The notes beneath the pieces are model-generated. The model saw only the letters and a program-made list of their open reading frames with translations, was not told the DNA's origin and did not search any database. Source: Cubamyces lactineus (taxonomy: Eukaryota; Basidiomycota; Agaricomycetes; Polyporales; Polyporaceae). From it: a DNA stretch of 64,000 nt. The stretch is taken from NCBI GenBank assembly GCA_022376465.1, contig JACDTU010000003.1:2356001-2420000 (forward strand), read 5' to 3'. Numbering within the stretch: position 1 is the first letter of the stretch; each line of letters starts with the position of its first letter. This document shows, piece after piece, positions 1 to 10,187 of the stretch. The position numbers were made by a program, and so were the translations under genes.

Positions 1-406
1 AAACCATCGGCTCAAAGCCCTCATCGCGGTTATCCCCCGCTGTTAAATACTTAAGGAGTGCCGGACTTGTATGTGTCACTTGCTTTCCCCCATCATTTTG
101 TTTCGGTGCACTTCATATACACCCCTGGATCATGTATGGGTCTTCCTGTTCATTACCATGACCGTACCCAACTCTATACGTAGTGTATGCGCCCCGCATA
201 TGTGTTATGCCGTATGCCCCCCACAGCGCCACTGTAGTAATGAACAAGTCTTTTTTGTACTGCTAACAGCGTACCACTGACGGTCCACGTTCCGAGTGCC
301 CCAACCTAGAGCGTTCTCTGGCGGATATCGTACCCTAGGCACGTCCCCCGTGTATGCGAAAGCGCACAAGCACAGTCTAGATTCAGTTCTATATAAGTAT
401 GTAGTG
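1..406. other. Intergenic, no gene seen
   Basis: This stretch lies downstream of the Apd1-like gene on the minus strand and runs to the window edge. Short open frames on both strands have no recognisable family, no signal peptide and no convincing splice structure. I see no repeat or RNA gene. Confidence 0.6.
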
Positions 407-1909
407 CTACCAATCGTTGAGGCTCTTGTGTCCGGGGTAGTACAGGTTCAGGCCGCCACGGAGCAGCGCTGGGAGGATCTTCCCACCGATGATCGTCTCT
501 TTCACGATCGCGTCCACCTCGTGCGGCGTCACCCTCCCATACCACACTGACACGCCTCGCGGGGTGTTGATCTGCACGCAGCGGACTCGTCAGCACCAAA
601 ACGTTCCCGGCGAGTGAAAAGAGCGAAAGAGAGGACGTATTGGGTAAAGGGCGTCTGGTGAGTGGAAGAATGAAAGAGTGAAAGACTTACGATGACGTTC
701 CCGGCGTACTTGTGTCCGCCGATGTGCGAGCAGAAGAGGATGAGCGCACGTTTCTCCTGTGCAACGGTCGGATGCACTTCCTTGAGCTTCTGCAGGACCG
801 CGGCGTGCTTTTCATCTTCGGAGCCCGAGAGCTCTTCGAGGGAAGGTCCGTGGATGGACGGGTCGTCCGGCTGCGTGTGTACTTCCCAGCCTTCGCGCTC
901 GAGTGCGAGTGTCAACGCTGAGGAAGCTATGAGTATACGAGGCCCAGGTGCCTAGAATGAGTGTCTTACCATGCTGGAGCTTCGGAGCGGCAATCGCGCA
1001 GCGGTTGTCCCGTCGTTTATGCGAGCCTACGTACAGCACAGAGATTGAGCAGACCGACTTCCACCAACTAGGCATCCGGGATGCACTCACACAGGAGGAT
1101 CACACAAGAATAAGGAATGACCCACGACCGGACCGTTGTCGCACCTTCGGGAACAGCATGCAGCTCGACAGACGGGCTCACCGCATGGTTCCACAGCTGT
1201 TCCGCGCCCTCATGCGAGCGGTCGACCTCTGTGACGATCTTGTAGTCCGGGAAGACGAGCACCGTCTCCTTCTCGTCGTCGTGGCACACCGTGCGGTGAC
1301 TGCCGTTCAGTATCGTGACCTTCTTGTTCTTCGCGAGGTTCGCGGAATCGAACACGCCCGGGACGTGGGCCGCGCCGCTGCCGCCGCCGCCATTCGCGGT
1401 GGGAGCGGTGCCGGCGGCGCCCTTGTCCTTTGGCTTCTTGGAGTCCTTATCTTTGGGTGGACGACCTGAAGAGGAGAGCTCATCGACGTACGCGGCGAGG
1501 GTGCCCTTGGCATCCGTGACCTCCCGTACCCAATCTGACTTTCCGGTAGAGATGACGATCTGCGCCCGGGCTTCAGTAACTTGCTCCCACTCCCGCTAAG
1601 CGATTGTCGAATCAAGCTGGTACTCACCTGGCGGGCGTATGGCTTAACGGAACCGAGCATCTCAGTCTCCATGTCCACATCGAACTTAGGGTATTCGTCA
1701 TGGCCTGGGAGAGACAGGTCAGTTCTAGGAAGGCGACACGGTTAACCGCTTCGGCGTTCAGGATTCTTGCCTTCGTCGCACGGATCCGCGCAGCCTCTGC
1801 ACGGCGCATCGGAGACCGGGATAGCAGCTGACTGCAGCTGAGCAGCGGTCTGGTCGATATCTGTGTTCTGGCCGAGCGCCAACGCCTTCAGTTTACGGAA
1901 TGCGCTCAT
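407..1909 (-). CDS. Apd1/Aim32-like (sucrase/ferredoxin-like) [2Fe-2S] protein
   Basis: Spliced gene of about 370 residues with five introns, starting MSAFRKLK and ending GHKSLNDW. Family hallmarks are all present: an N-terminal CRGCADPCDEG motif, the core around SCVILLCSHKRRDNRCAIAAPKL split by an intron, and HIGGHKYAGNVI followed by INTPRGVSVWYGRVTPHEVD. In yeast Apd1 and Aim32 the thioredoxin-like ferredoxin domain binds a 2Fe-2S cluster through two Cys and two His. The H-I-G-G-H pair seen here matches the expected HxxxH ligands. Splice joints I could phase: exon 1 ends near 1771, exon 2 is 1704-1628, and later joints fall after CVILL-C, LQHA and GNVI. Intron 1 appears to use a GC-AG pair. 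The family is linked to redox stress and mitochondrial or cytosolic iron-sulfur biology; the location of this protein cannot be read from sequence. Confidence 0.93.
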
Positions 1910-2641
1910 CGGGGCTAAGTTGTGTGGATAGGCGCGAAGTTAATGTCGAGTTCTAGGAAGAGCTACAGACGCAGCGAGCGTGGATTATAAGCTCAGGTAG
2001 GACTACGAGGTGGTGGTGAATGAGAGAGGTGGTCTATGCGGCTCTCGGCCGTGGATAGGACGGTGTGGACCATCGAGAACAGTGATCGAGAGTATAAGTA
2101 AAGACTAATTCAGGCTTCCGGACCCCGGACGATATACGCAGTGACTGAGACTGAGAGTGCCGTGTCTGACGCATCCGGGCGGCGGAGGACGCATATCAGA
2201 TAAGATCAAATTTCATCTGTCATCCTCGGAAGCCGCAGTGGATAACCAACTCGAACCATATCCTCCGCAGGCCCCGCAGGTGTCTGCAGATACAGTCCCG
2301 CAGCATGTATCAGGTCACATTCCAATGGCAAACCGCCTTTTCGATGCTCTTCTTCAATGCGCAGAGGCTGGCGTGATTGAGATTCAATGGCGACCGAGCA
2401 GCATGCTTGCTCATCCAGAGCCTGGCGCCCCCGATGAATCGGCCGAATGTACGCCTGACGCAGTATTGACGGTGCTCACATCCTGACTGCGCTTTGGCAA
2501 TGGTATACATCAGTGTCGATGCAATCTCCGACATTCTGATCAGGGAGGTTATGTCCGGTGTGCGGACATCTTACATAGGCACTTAGCTCCCCGAGAACGA
2601 GAGCTGAGCTTGAGCACAGTCACAACTACGGATACATTATG
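1910..2641. other. Intergenic, probable promoter of the Apd1-like gene
   Basis: The stretch separates the start of the Apd1-like gene from the 3' end of the Rpp1 gene; both are on the minus strand. A 109-codon plus-strand frame at 2157-2486 and a 74-codon minus-strand frame overlap each other. Neither shows a known motif, so I did not call them. Confidence 0.5.
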
Positions 2642-4025
2642 TTAACTCGCTGGCGTCGTACCCTTGTTCTTTTTCTTCTTCTTGCGCGACGTGCCGTCCA
2701 ATACGGACACTTCTTGACCCACTTCAACGGGTGGTGCTGCGGGAGTTGCTCCGGTGCGTCCTGCTTGGTCTAGCGGCCGCTTCTTGCCATTGCCACCGGT
2801 AGGTGGCACGCTCTCTCCCTGCTGGCTTTCTCCTACAGATGCCGCCGGTGTCGGTTGTGCGTCTGCCATCTCGACGTCTGCGGGTTGTGGTACGGAGGTC
2901 CCCTCTGGTATGACGACTTTTGGTTCTGACAGAACAGCACGGTATGTTTTACGTGTTTCTGATGGACGCCGACGGGCCACGAGGTCAGTGCCATGCTATG
3001 AAACAGATTTGCAGACGAACACTCACGAGCACGAAGAATGAGGGACTGTGCCACTTTGGTAGACGCGTCGTGGGCTACATCCTGGGCTACACCTAGGATG
3101 GTGATCCTGGAGAGAACATGAGGACGTGGGACCGACAGAAAACACGTCTGTGTGTGCTTACAGATTTGCAACGTCGCGTGGTGCTCGTAGATCCGCCTCA
3201 TTGAACACACCGCCGCTGACAAGGATCCCCTTGCCTTTCGTCACTCTTGCAACCTCCCGCGCGGCCGCCCACCAATTCCTCTTCGCGCCCGCGCCGCTCT
3301 CGCTACCGCTTGGAATTGTCAGCGCCGGATCGCCCTCGCCGCCCAAAGCCCCCGCGTAGTTGATTTCAAATACGGCGCCGTTATTGAGAGCAGCGCGGAC
3401 GAGTGTGTGCCTGAGGTTGAATGGCAGCCGAGGAAGGGTCAGCGGCAAGGAGATGATGTGTGTGGTGAGGGGCGTCGGTTGTGTGTGCGTAAGACATGCA
3501 AGCGAAAAGGATCCTGCTGTGGTGGGGACAAGGGCAAGCAAGTCGTAAGGTGCGAACAGCGCTGCATTCCCATTCGTCTGGTTTGGCGAATGCTGTGAGT
3601 AGTCAGTCAAGAGAAACTACGATGTGCACGCACGAGACCAAAGCCTTTCTCGCTGTCCTCATCCAGAACTATGGTTAACCGCTTGAGGTACACCACGCCA
3701 GGCCGTTTCCGCAACTGCCCAAGTAATGGATCGAGCGTGTTGACGAACGTTTTAGGGTCGACCTTGCGTTCGACGGTCTGGTTGAACGCAAAGACAGAAT
3801 ATCCTACTAACAAAGCCGCGATGAGACTTCAAGCCACCACAGAGATTCAAGGCACTGACAATGCACGAGGAGGTCTATCCGACTCTCTATTGACGCGACC
3901 TGCGCCGGGGTGAATGCGGGAGCGGGGCCGCTCTGCTCTTGCTTGCCCTTGCCCTTTTTCGAGGCAGCCTGACTGAGCTGCTGCTTGGTGAGGGTAGGCA
4001 CCGGCACGTTGAGGTCCGCGAACAT
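2642..4025 (-). CDS. RPP1: RNase P/MRP protein subunit Rpp1 (p30 family)
   Basis: About 395 residues over five exons. It starts MFADLNVPVP, the usual N-terminus of the p30 family. Later come LGYSVFAFNQTV, PGVVYLKRLTIVLDEDSE, the FEINYAGAL strand with KRNWWAAAREVARVTKGKGI, and VSGGVFNEADLRAPRDVANL, all typical of the PHP-like TIM-barrel fold. The C-terminus is low-complexity and ends in a lysine-rich run (GTSRKKKKKNKG) that may act as a nuclear or RNA-binding tail. Joints I phased: LLVH-LGYS (donor GTCAGT), GFGL-HSPN, VANL-ITIL, and RAQTRKTYRAVL after a roughly 66-nt intron. The subunit belongs to the complexes that mature tRNA 5' ends and process pre-rRNA. It is divergent from the flavin oxidoreductase gene to its right. 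Confidence 0.93.
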
Positions 4026-4655
4026 GTCTGATTCGGAACGCGACCCAGAGCCAAAAGGAGATTGAGAGATATCTGAGTGCGCGCGGTCCGTTGAATCGGA
4101 CTAGAGGCAGTTGCAGGGAATATGCAAGTCCCAAATCAATGCAGCACCATCTGAGCGCCCATGTCGGCGATTTCCGTTGTGCCTAATGGGGCATGTTGTG
4201 TGGTTCATGCAACCGCTCGTCGGACGCTCGAGTTGTGCTGATGCCGTACTGATTCCACTATAACATTGGTAATCATCCTAAAATCGAGCGCGAAAGCCTA
4301 TACTGACATGCTTTACAGAAACGAACACGGCTGTGTGCGAAAATGAGTATATCGGATACACTCGTGTCTTAGCCTCGCCATTTCCATTACCTCCGAGTCC
4401 TCGCCGGGCGACGTGATCTTGCCAGCTTGGAGCCTTGCATGCCACATCATGGGCGATGCCTGGCATCAGCTTCGCGTTGATTGCTCGCTGCTTGTGATGA
4501 TGCGAGGATCCGCACGGCCACCGTGTATTGGACATGTAGTTCGGCCTCTAGAGATAAGTAGGTCGTGGACATATGCGCAACGAACGACCCAGCGCATCGC
4601 CGTCACCTGCACCCTGCCTTCCCATTCTCTCTTACAATAGATCGCTATATCCGAA
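4026..4655. promoter_or_regulatory. Divergent promoter region, Rpp1 / OYE-like gene
   Basis: 630 bases between two start codons on opposite strands, so both promoters should lie here. A CT-rich tract (cttcccattctctctt, about 4617-4632) just before the plus-strand start resembles fungal pyrimidine-rich initiation regions. No separate coding frame is convincing. Confidence 0.5.
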
Positions 4656-6616
4656 ATGCCGCAGTCTGATGGTAAGTCTACACGCCCACCGGCTCTTGCA
4701 AGCAATAGCATGATTGAATCGAGCGACTGCAGGCAAACCCACCAATGGCTCGGCCAGTCAGTCTTTTGACGATCTGGACCTAGTCACCAACGGCCGCAAG
4801 ATTTTCAGTCCAGTGGAGTTTCCCACAGGTCATGTTGCACCCAACAGACTGTTCAAGGTGCGCCATCAACGTTTTCTTCTACGCGACGCCCAGGTGTACC
4901 AAACTTGACCATTGCTCCAGACTGCAGTGTACGAACACTTCAATCCCCACGGTGGCGGTCCTCCGCACTCGGGGCACTACGCTCTTTATCGCCGCTGGGC
5001 GAAAGCTGGGTACGGCATCATCCTCACTGGAAACACCATGGTCGCCAAAGACCACCTCACGCTCGGTCGGGATCTCCTCATTCCGGACGAAATAACGGAC
5101 GACGTCCTGCCCCCGTGGAAGCGCCTGGCCGATGTGATGCACAACGTGGACGAGGTCACAGGCGAAGACCCTCCATCCGAAGACGGCTTCGGGCGGCCTC
5201 TGGCGCTGATCCAGCTCTCGCATGCTGGGAGGCAGTCCCTCAATGTCGTCGGTGGCCGCCCGCCCAACGCGCCCCCGCTCGGCGCGAGCCCCATCCGCGC
5301 GGGCCAGTCTCACATGAAGACGCACGGCTGGTTCTCGCGCTGGTTGCACAGGAACATGCACCCGGTGCCGATCGAGATGACGAAGCGGGACATTGAGAAC
5401 GCGATCGCGCAGTTTGTGCGGGGCGCGGAGCTCGCGGCGAGGTGCGGGTTTGACGGCGTCCAGATCCACGGCGCGCATGGCTGTGAGTGTTGATATGCTC
5501 CACTTGCCGCTTACCCCGCAATGAGGCTGAGAGGATCGCTGCTATTTCACAGATCTTGTTAGCACGTTTATGATGCTGAAGGTGTGGATCTCGCGAGCTC
5601 TCATACGTACACAGCGATGCAACTGAACACCGCTTCGTCTAGAGCAACATACGTACGGACGAATACTCCGCCGAGACGGACCCGCTGCGGTTCTTGCGCG
5701 AAGTATGCTTTGCCATCCGCGCAAACAAGAACATCCCCGAAAAGTTCCTTCTCGGTGTCAAAATCAACTCTGGGGACTATGCCCGCGATGGCACGCGCGC
5801 CGGTTCCGAGCGTCCGCTCGCGCACGTACGCGAAATCGGAAGCTGGGGGATCATCGATTTCATCGAGGTCAGTGGCGGGGACTATGAGGATCCAGGTACG
5901 TGTCCTAGTATCTACCTACAACGTTGCGTTGCTCACGCTGGAAACCAGAGTTCGTGGATAGCGCAGCGAGCTTCAAGTCGCCTCGGCAAGTCATCTTCGA
6001 GGACTTCGCGGAGAAGAGCATGAAGGTCCTTGCGGAGTTCAACAAACCCGGCCGGCGCCCACCACCACTTGTCGTCCTCACCGGCGGTCTGACCACTCTT
6101 CCTCGCATGGCCTCCGTGCTCGCGAACGACCACGCGCACCTACTCGGGGTCGGCCGCCTCTCCATCACCCACCCCGAAGCACCCCGGCAGCTCAAAGCGA
6201 GCATCGATAAACGCGCCCGCGGCGAGCCCTCCGACGCGTTCATGCACGACACGCACAAGCTCGAGGAGGACGGGCTCGGGATGCCGCCCCCATCCTACCT
6301 CAGCCTGCACGGGCTCGAGCGCGTCGTCTACTACTGGCTCACGCTCCTCTGGAAGGTCGTCCCCGCGGAGATGCCGCGCATCATGTGCGCGTCGGGGAAC
6401 GTGAACTGGCACAACGTCATGCTTCGACGCATCGCGTTTGGCGGGGACGTGGATTATACGATTGGCACGATCGGCGCGACGGTCAGGTTCTACCTCCCCG
6501 GTGTCCCGTATGCACCTTCGGACCCGAAGAGCTCGGAGGGCTCGTCGTGGTTCCCGTTGTTTGTCGCTCTGGCGGGAGTTGCAATAGGCGTGGTCCTCGG
6601 AGGACGATTCGCGTGA
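4656..6616 (+). CDS. Old-Yellow-Enzyme-like NADH:flavin oxidoreductase with C-terminal membrane tail
   Basis: About 545 residues, longer than the 360-420 typical of the family. The start MPQSDG is followed at once by a GTAAGT intron. The FMN-dependent TIM barrel is clear: APNRLFK, AGYGIILTGNTMV, LIQLSHAGRQS, GFDGVQIHGAHGYL, RTDEYSAETDPLRFL, VKINSGDY, FIEVSGGDY and VVLTGGL. The HGAHGYL joint is restored by removing the intron after 5482; further joints fall at LMMLK-SNIR and DP-EFVD. The end carries a hydrophobic stretch, WFPLFVALAGVAIGVVLGG, and a short RFA tail, so the protein may be membrane-anchored with the barrel in the cytosol. Enzymes of this group reduce activated C=C bonds or act on flavin-dependent substrates; the substrate here is unknown. 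Confidence 0.93.
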
Positions 6617-7055
6617 TCACACTCGTTTGCTCTCTCGTTGCATACTGTTGGGACTTTGCGTTCTTGCTCGCATCCATACCTGTCGCTCCTTAACTTAATG
6701 GATCATGTTGTACTCGTCGACACAAAGCAATAATTCCTGTCCATCATCGGGACTGTGACGCTCTTCATGAATGCGAACTGTATGGTAGAGGTGGTCGTCG
6801 CGCATTAGTACGTACTCTAGAATAAATACAGCGGACGGACGAGGACACGTAACTGAACAAGGGTGCGTAGCACGACGGGCGAATGTACACGTACGTAGGG
6901 ATACAGATTCTTGGTATGTCGGCCTCCAGGCGTGAAGAGAAAGCTACACCAGCGTCCGCTCCTGTTCCTGACAAGCATACCCAGACATAGATCGGGAAGC
7001 GAAAGTCGTGTGAAGGATGTACACAAAGCAAAGTATGATGTGGTGACCGTGCGCG
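6617..7055. other. Intergenic between convergent genes
   Basis: Two genes end here from opposite sides, so this is 3' UTR and terminator sequence. Small frames on both strands are not supported by any motif. Confidence 0.6.
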
Positions 7056-9338
7056 TTACCGGCCAAAGTCGTCGGGCACGAACGGCGTGACGAGCTCGTA
7101 CATCTCCGCATTCCTATCCCGCTGCGGCTTGTGGCCGATCCCGACCAGGTTCTTGAGCCGCTGCCGCATGCCCGAGCGTTCGGGCGCGTCGTCCAGCCCC
7201 GCGCGGTCGCTGGGATAGAACTGGTCGATGTACTTCGCCAGCCGGCGCAGGCCGCTCGAGCTGTCGTGCATCGCGTCGCGCGAGTTCTCGAGCGCGGACG
7301 CGAGGTACGTGGCGAGGTTGGGGAAGCTGATGGGCAGGGTTGGGAAGGGGGTGTCCTGGTTGACGGGTATGGTGTAGAACTTGGATAGGGGGGCGTCTGC
7401 ACCATCTCGCAGGAATGGGGGCTGTTGCGCGAGGGTATATGACCATGGTAGTGTGCTCGTGTCCCCGTTGCGATATCTCCAGCCTGCTGGGGCGCTTGGG
7501 GGAATCGGGTGGTCGATTGTCATGTACAGTACGGTGTACCATTCCGACGATGCGTGATGAACCTGCAGATGGTTCTTCAGATCTCCAAATTGTTGAGTTT
7601 GGTTATCAAGCGTACCTTGACAAACGAGACAACTATCCGGAGCCTCATCTCGGTCTTCACCACTGCCATAGCCTCTACCGTGGGCTCCAGGCGCGTCCCG
7701 CTCAATCTGGCCATGAGCTTGAGCAGTGTCCGCCAACTTGGGGCCATGATGTGGAAAGGTGGGCATTTGCCATAGGGCAACGCAATCACGTTCGGGATCA
7801 CGCCCGGGAATGGTTTGGGATTTGGGGTGATTGTGGGTACGCCAAAGCCCATCGCTAAAAGCGCGACGTCAATATACGAACCACAGCGCGTGCGTGCAAA
7901 GCGACTCACATAGTCCCAGCAGCAGTTCCGAGTCGAGATACTGAGTGTTCGAAGGCAGTTCTGCGGTGTGGGAAGGTGCACTTTGTGGCGAGTGCCCATC
8001 TTCATCGTCCGTAGGCTCCCAACTGGAAGAAGTGATCGAGATGGACCGCGAGTTTTGCGGTTTCGGCGCGAGTATTGTTGTGGTTGCGCTTGGTATACCT
8101 TCACCCAACGACTGTGAGCGACTCACTCTCTTTTGATCGGGGGTCACAGTCTTGGGAGGGCAAGGCTTGTCAGAGACACTCCTACCGAGGGAGGGCATAT
8201 GCGGCGACGAGGACCGCGATGGGCTTGCAGCATTCAGCAGCGACTGCGCTGGTACTGGCGGACCCAATGACCCTGGAGAGGCGACGGGCGGGGAGGACAC
8301 TGCTTCATGGTATTGAGGCGGTCCGCCTGCTGCAGCGAGCTGAGATGAACTCCGGGCGCGTGCATTGCTCCCTCGGACGCGCTCTTGCTCCGCCAATCGT
8401 TCCTCCTCTTGGGCTAATTGCAACGCCAATGCCTCGTCGTCAATAATCTGCTGAGCGACATGGGAGTTTGCGCGGGCCCGCCTGGTGCCTGCTTCGGATG
8501 TCGGATTGAGAGAGATGTCTGCAATTGGAGAGTGCAGCGGCGCAGTCGATGGGCCTTGCTCTGGAGAAGAGGTGATGAAGGAGGAACCTCCATCGCGCCC
8601 TGACATCGTTGGAGGCGAACCGATCTTGAGAGAAGCCTCAAGGGCCATCGCGAGGTGGGCTTCTTCGGTCATCCGGGCCTGCTCTTGTCGCCGTCGTTCC
8701 AGCTCCTTCGTCCGCTCGACTTCTTGCGCGGAGATGTCCAACACATGGTTGAACACCTCGTCATCCGCATGGTGCGCAGCCGGTGGTGGTGGGGGTATGG
8801 GTGGAGGCAGAGGAGGGGCAGAGGGCCCAGCATCGGCCCGAGGAAACGAGAGGGCGCGATAATGCCTAGGATACGACAAGGGTGGCGAGCTCGGGGACGT
8901 CGAGGCAGACGAGGATTCGAAAGAGGGCTTGGGAGGGAGCAGTGGGTGGCTGAGATCGGGCTTGCGGGGTATTGGAGGCGGAGGCGCAGGAGGAGACTGC
9001 GGTTGGCGCGAACGCAAGATCGGGCTGTCCGCTTGGAAGAAGTAGTCGTCCGAGTTGGAGCGGGTGAACGAGTACGTCGGTTTGCGCCCGGGCACTAGAC
9101 TGGGAGGCAGCTCAGGCCTCGGGAACGGCGGCGCACCTCCCCGCCCGAGCGGCAGTCCTGGGGCTGGCTGGGCCAGCGATGGACTGTAGAAGCCCGGGAT
9201 CGGCGCGGCATAGAAAGATGCCCTATGCGCCCCAGCGAAGGGGTGCTCAGGCATGGGTGGGGGAGGAGCTTGCGGGAAGGACTGATATGGACCCCGCGGG
9301 GCAGGCGCAGCGTCTCTCCACGGGCCCGGCGCGGACAT
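7056..9338 (-). CDS. Proline-rich protein with two UIM-like motifs, conserved in basidiomycetes
   Basis: About 725 residues in three exons. Residues 1-200 are disordered and proline-rich (PQAPPPPMPEHPF, PPLPPPIPPPPPAA). Two helices follow that fit the ubiquitin-interacting-motif pattern: EEAHLAMALEASL, with L-x-x-AL-x-x-S, and DDEALALQLAQEEERL. After a serine-rich linker comes a compact C-terminal domain (about residues 470-725), reached through introns LLLGL-SMGFGVP (donor GTGAGT near 7897) and VVSFVK-VHHASSEWY (near 7620). It contains YMTIDHPIPP, LPWSYTLAQQPP, ISFPNLATYL and YELVTPFVPDDFG. I believe this tail recurs in uncharacterised agaricomycete proteins, but I cannot name a domain. The UIM assignment is inference; a role in ubiquitin-dependent trafficking or signalling would fit but is unproven. 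Confidence 0.82.
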
Positions 9339-10187
9339 GGCGAGCTATGTAGTGCAGCTAGAGGGGTCAAAGGGCGATAGTCTCGGGATCGCACACGCAC
9401 GCGAACCAGTTTTGTTCGAACAGGAGCGGAGGCGGCGGGCACGAAGGCGGTGGGGGCATACAGCAACGAGCGAAAGGAGGAGCGACTCGAGCTTGTCCGC
9501 CCAGGCCTCGCGTTGGGTCGAGTGTGAAACCCCTGGGCGAGGCGCTCAGGTACTCTCTGCCCTCCACCCAAACGGCCCTAGTCCCAACGTCGCTACCACA
9601 TCATATCGCCATTTCACCACAGACCCTTCCCTCGACGCCTGCACAGCTTCCCGGTGTCGTCGTATTCCACACGCGTGTTTGGGAGGCATGGCAATGCGCG
9701 CCCATACGCGGACAGGCACGAGCACAGAGCAAGGTCGCGTACCACCCACTGCCGCGATCGCTCCGTCGGCAGCACGCTACGCGAATGAGTGAAGAGGTCC
9801 CGGGTGTGCGCGCAGGAGGCACGATCGGACATGAACATTTGGACATCCCGAGGGCAATATTTAATAACACAATAGCTCTAGCTTACAATGCGCAGCAGAC
9901 AATGAATGCGGGAGCGGTTGATAGGAGAGGATGGGATGGGGATGGAATGGAATGGGATGGACATTGCGATGTGTGTGTGTGGGAGATGGGGAGAAATGCA
10001 TGACTTGTGTAATGAGAGGAGCGCGATATGAGGGATATGACTTGGGAAACCAGACATGACGCGGGCGTGAGCAGAGTGTGGAACGAAAACGAAACAGAAA
10101 CGGGACACAATGATGCGGACAGCGACGAATTCGGGCGAAACGAAGAAAAGTCATGAAAACCGTAAAGGAATATATATATACCAAGTG
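9339..10187. other. Intergenic between two minus-strand genes, with G-rich tract
   Basis: This is upstream of the UIM-like gene and downstream of the kinase gene. It contains a purine-rich stretch around 9926-9960 built of GGATGG/GGAATGG units. Open frames up to 159 codons on both strands have no motif and overlap each other. Confidence 0.5.
9926..9960 (+). repeat. Short GGATGG/GGAATGG purine-rich tandem tract
   Basis: An imperfect run of GGGAT, GGGGAT, GGAAT, GGAAT and GGGAT units, visible directly in the sequence. It lies in the spacer downstream of the Rim15-type gene. The repeated G runs could form a weak two-tier quadruplex, but that is speculation. Confidence 0.6.

Noticed and set aside
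2157..2486. 109-codon plus-strand frame
   Set aside because: No motif, overlaps an opposite-strand frame of similar length, and sits in a likely promoter.
9337..10003. Plus-strand frames of 151 and 159 codons
   Set aside because: They overlap each other in different frames, are rich in Arg/Thr from composition, and show no family or splice support.
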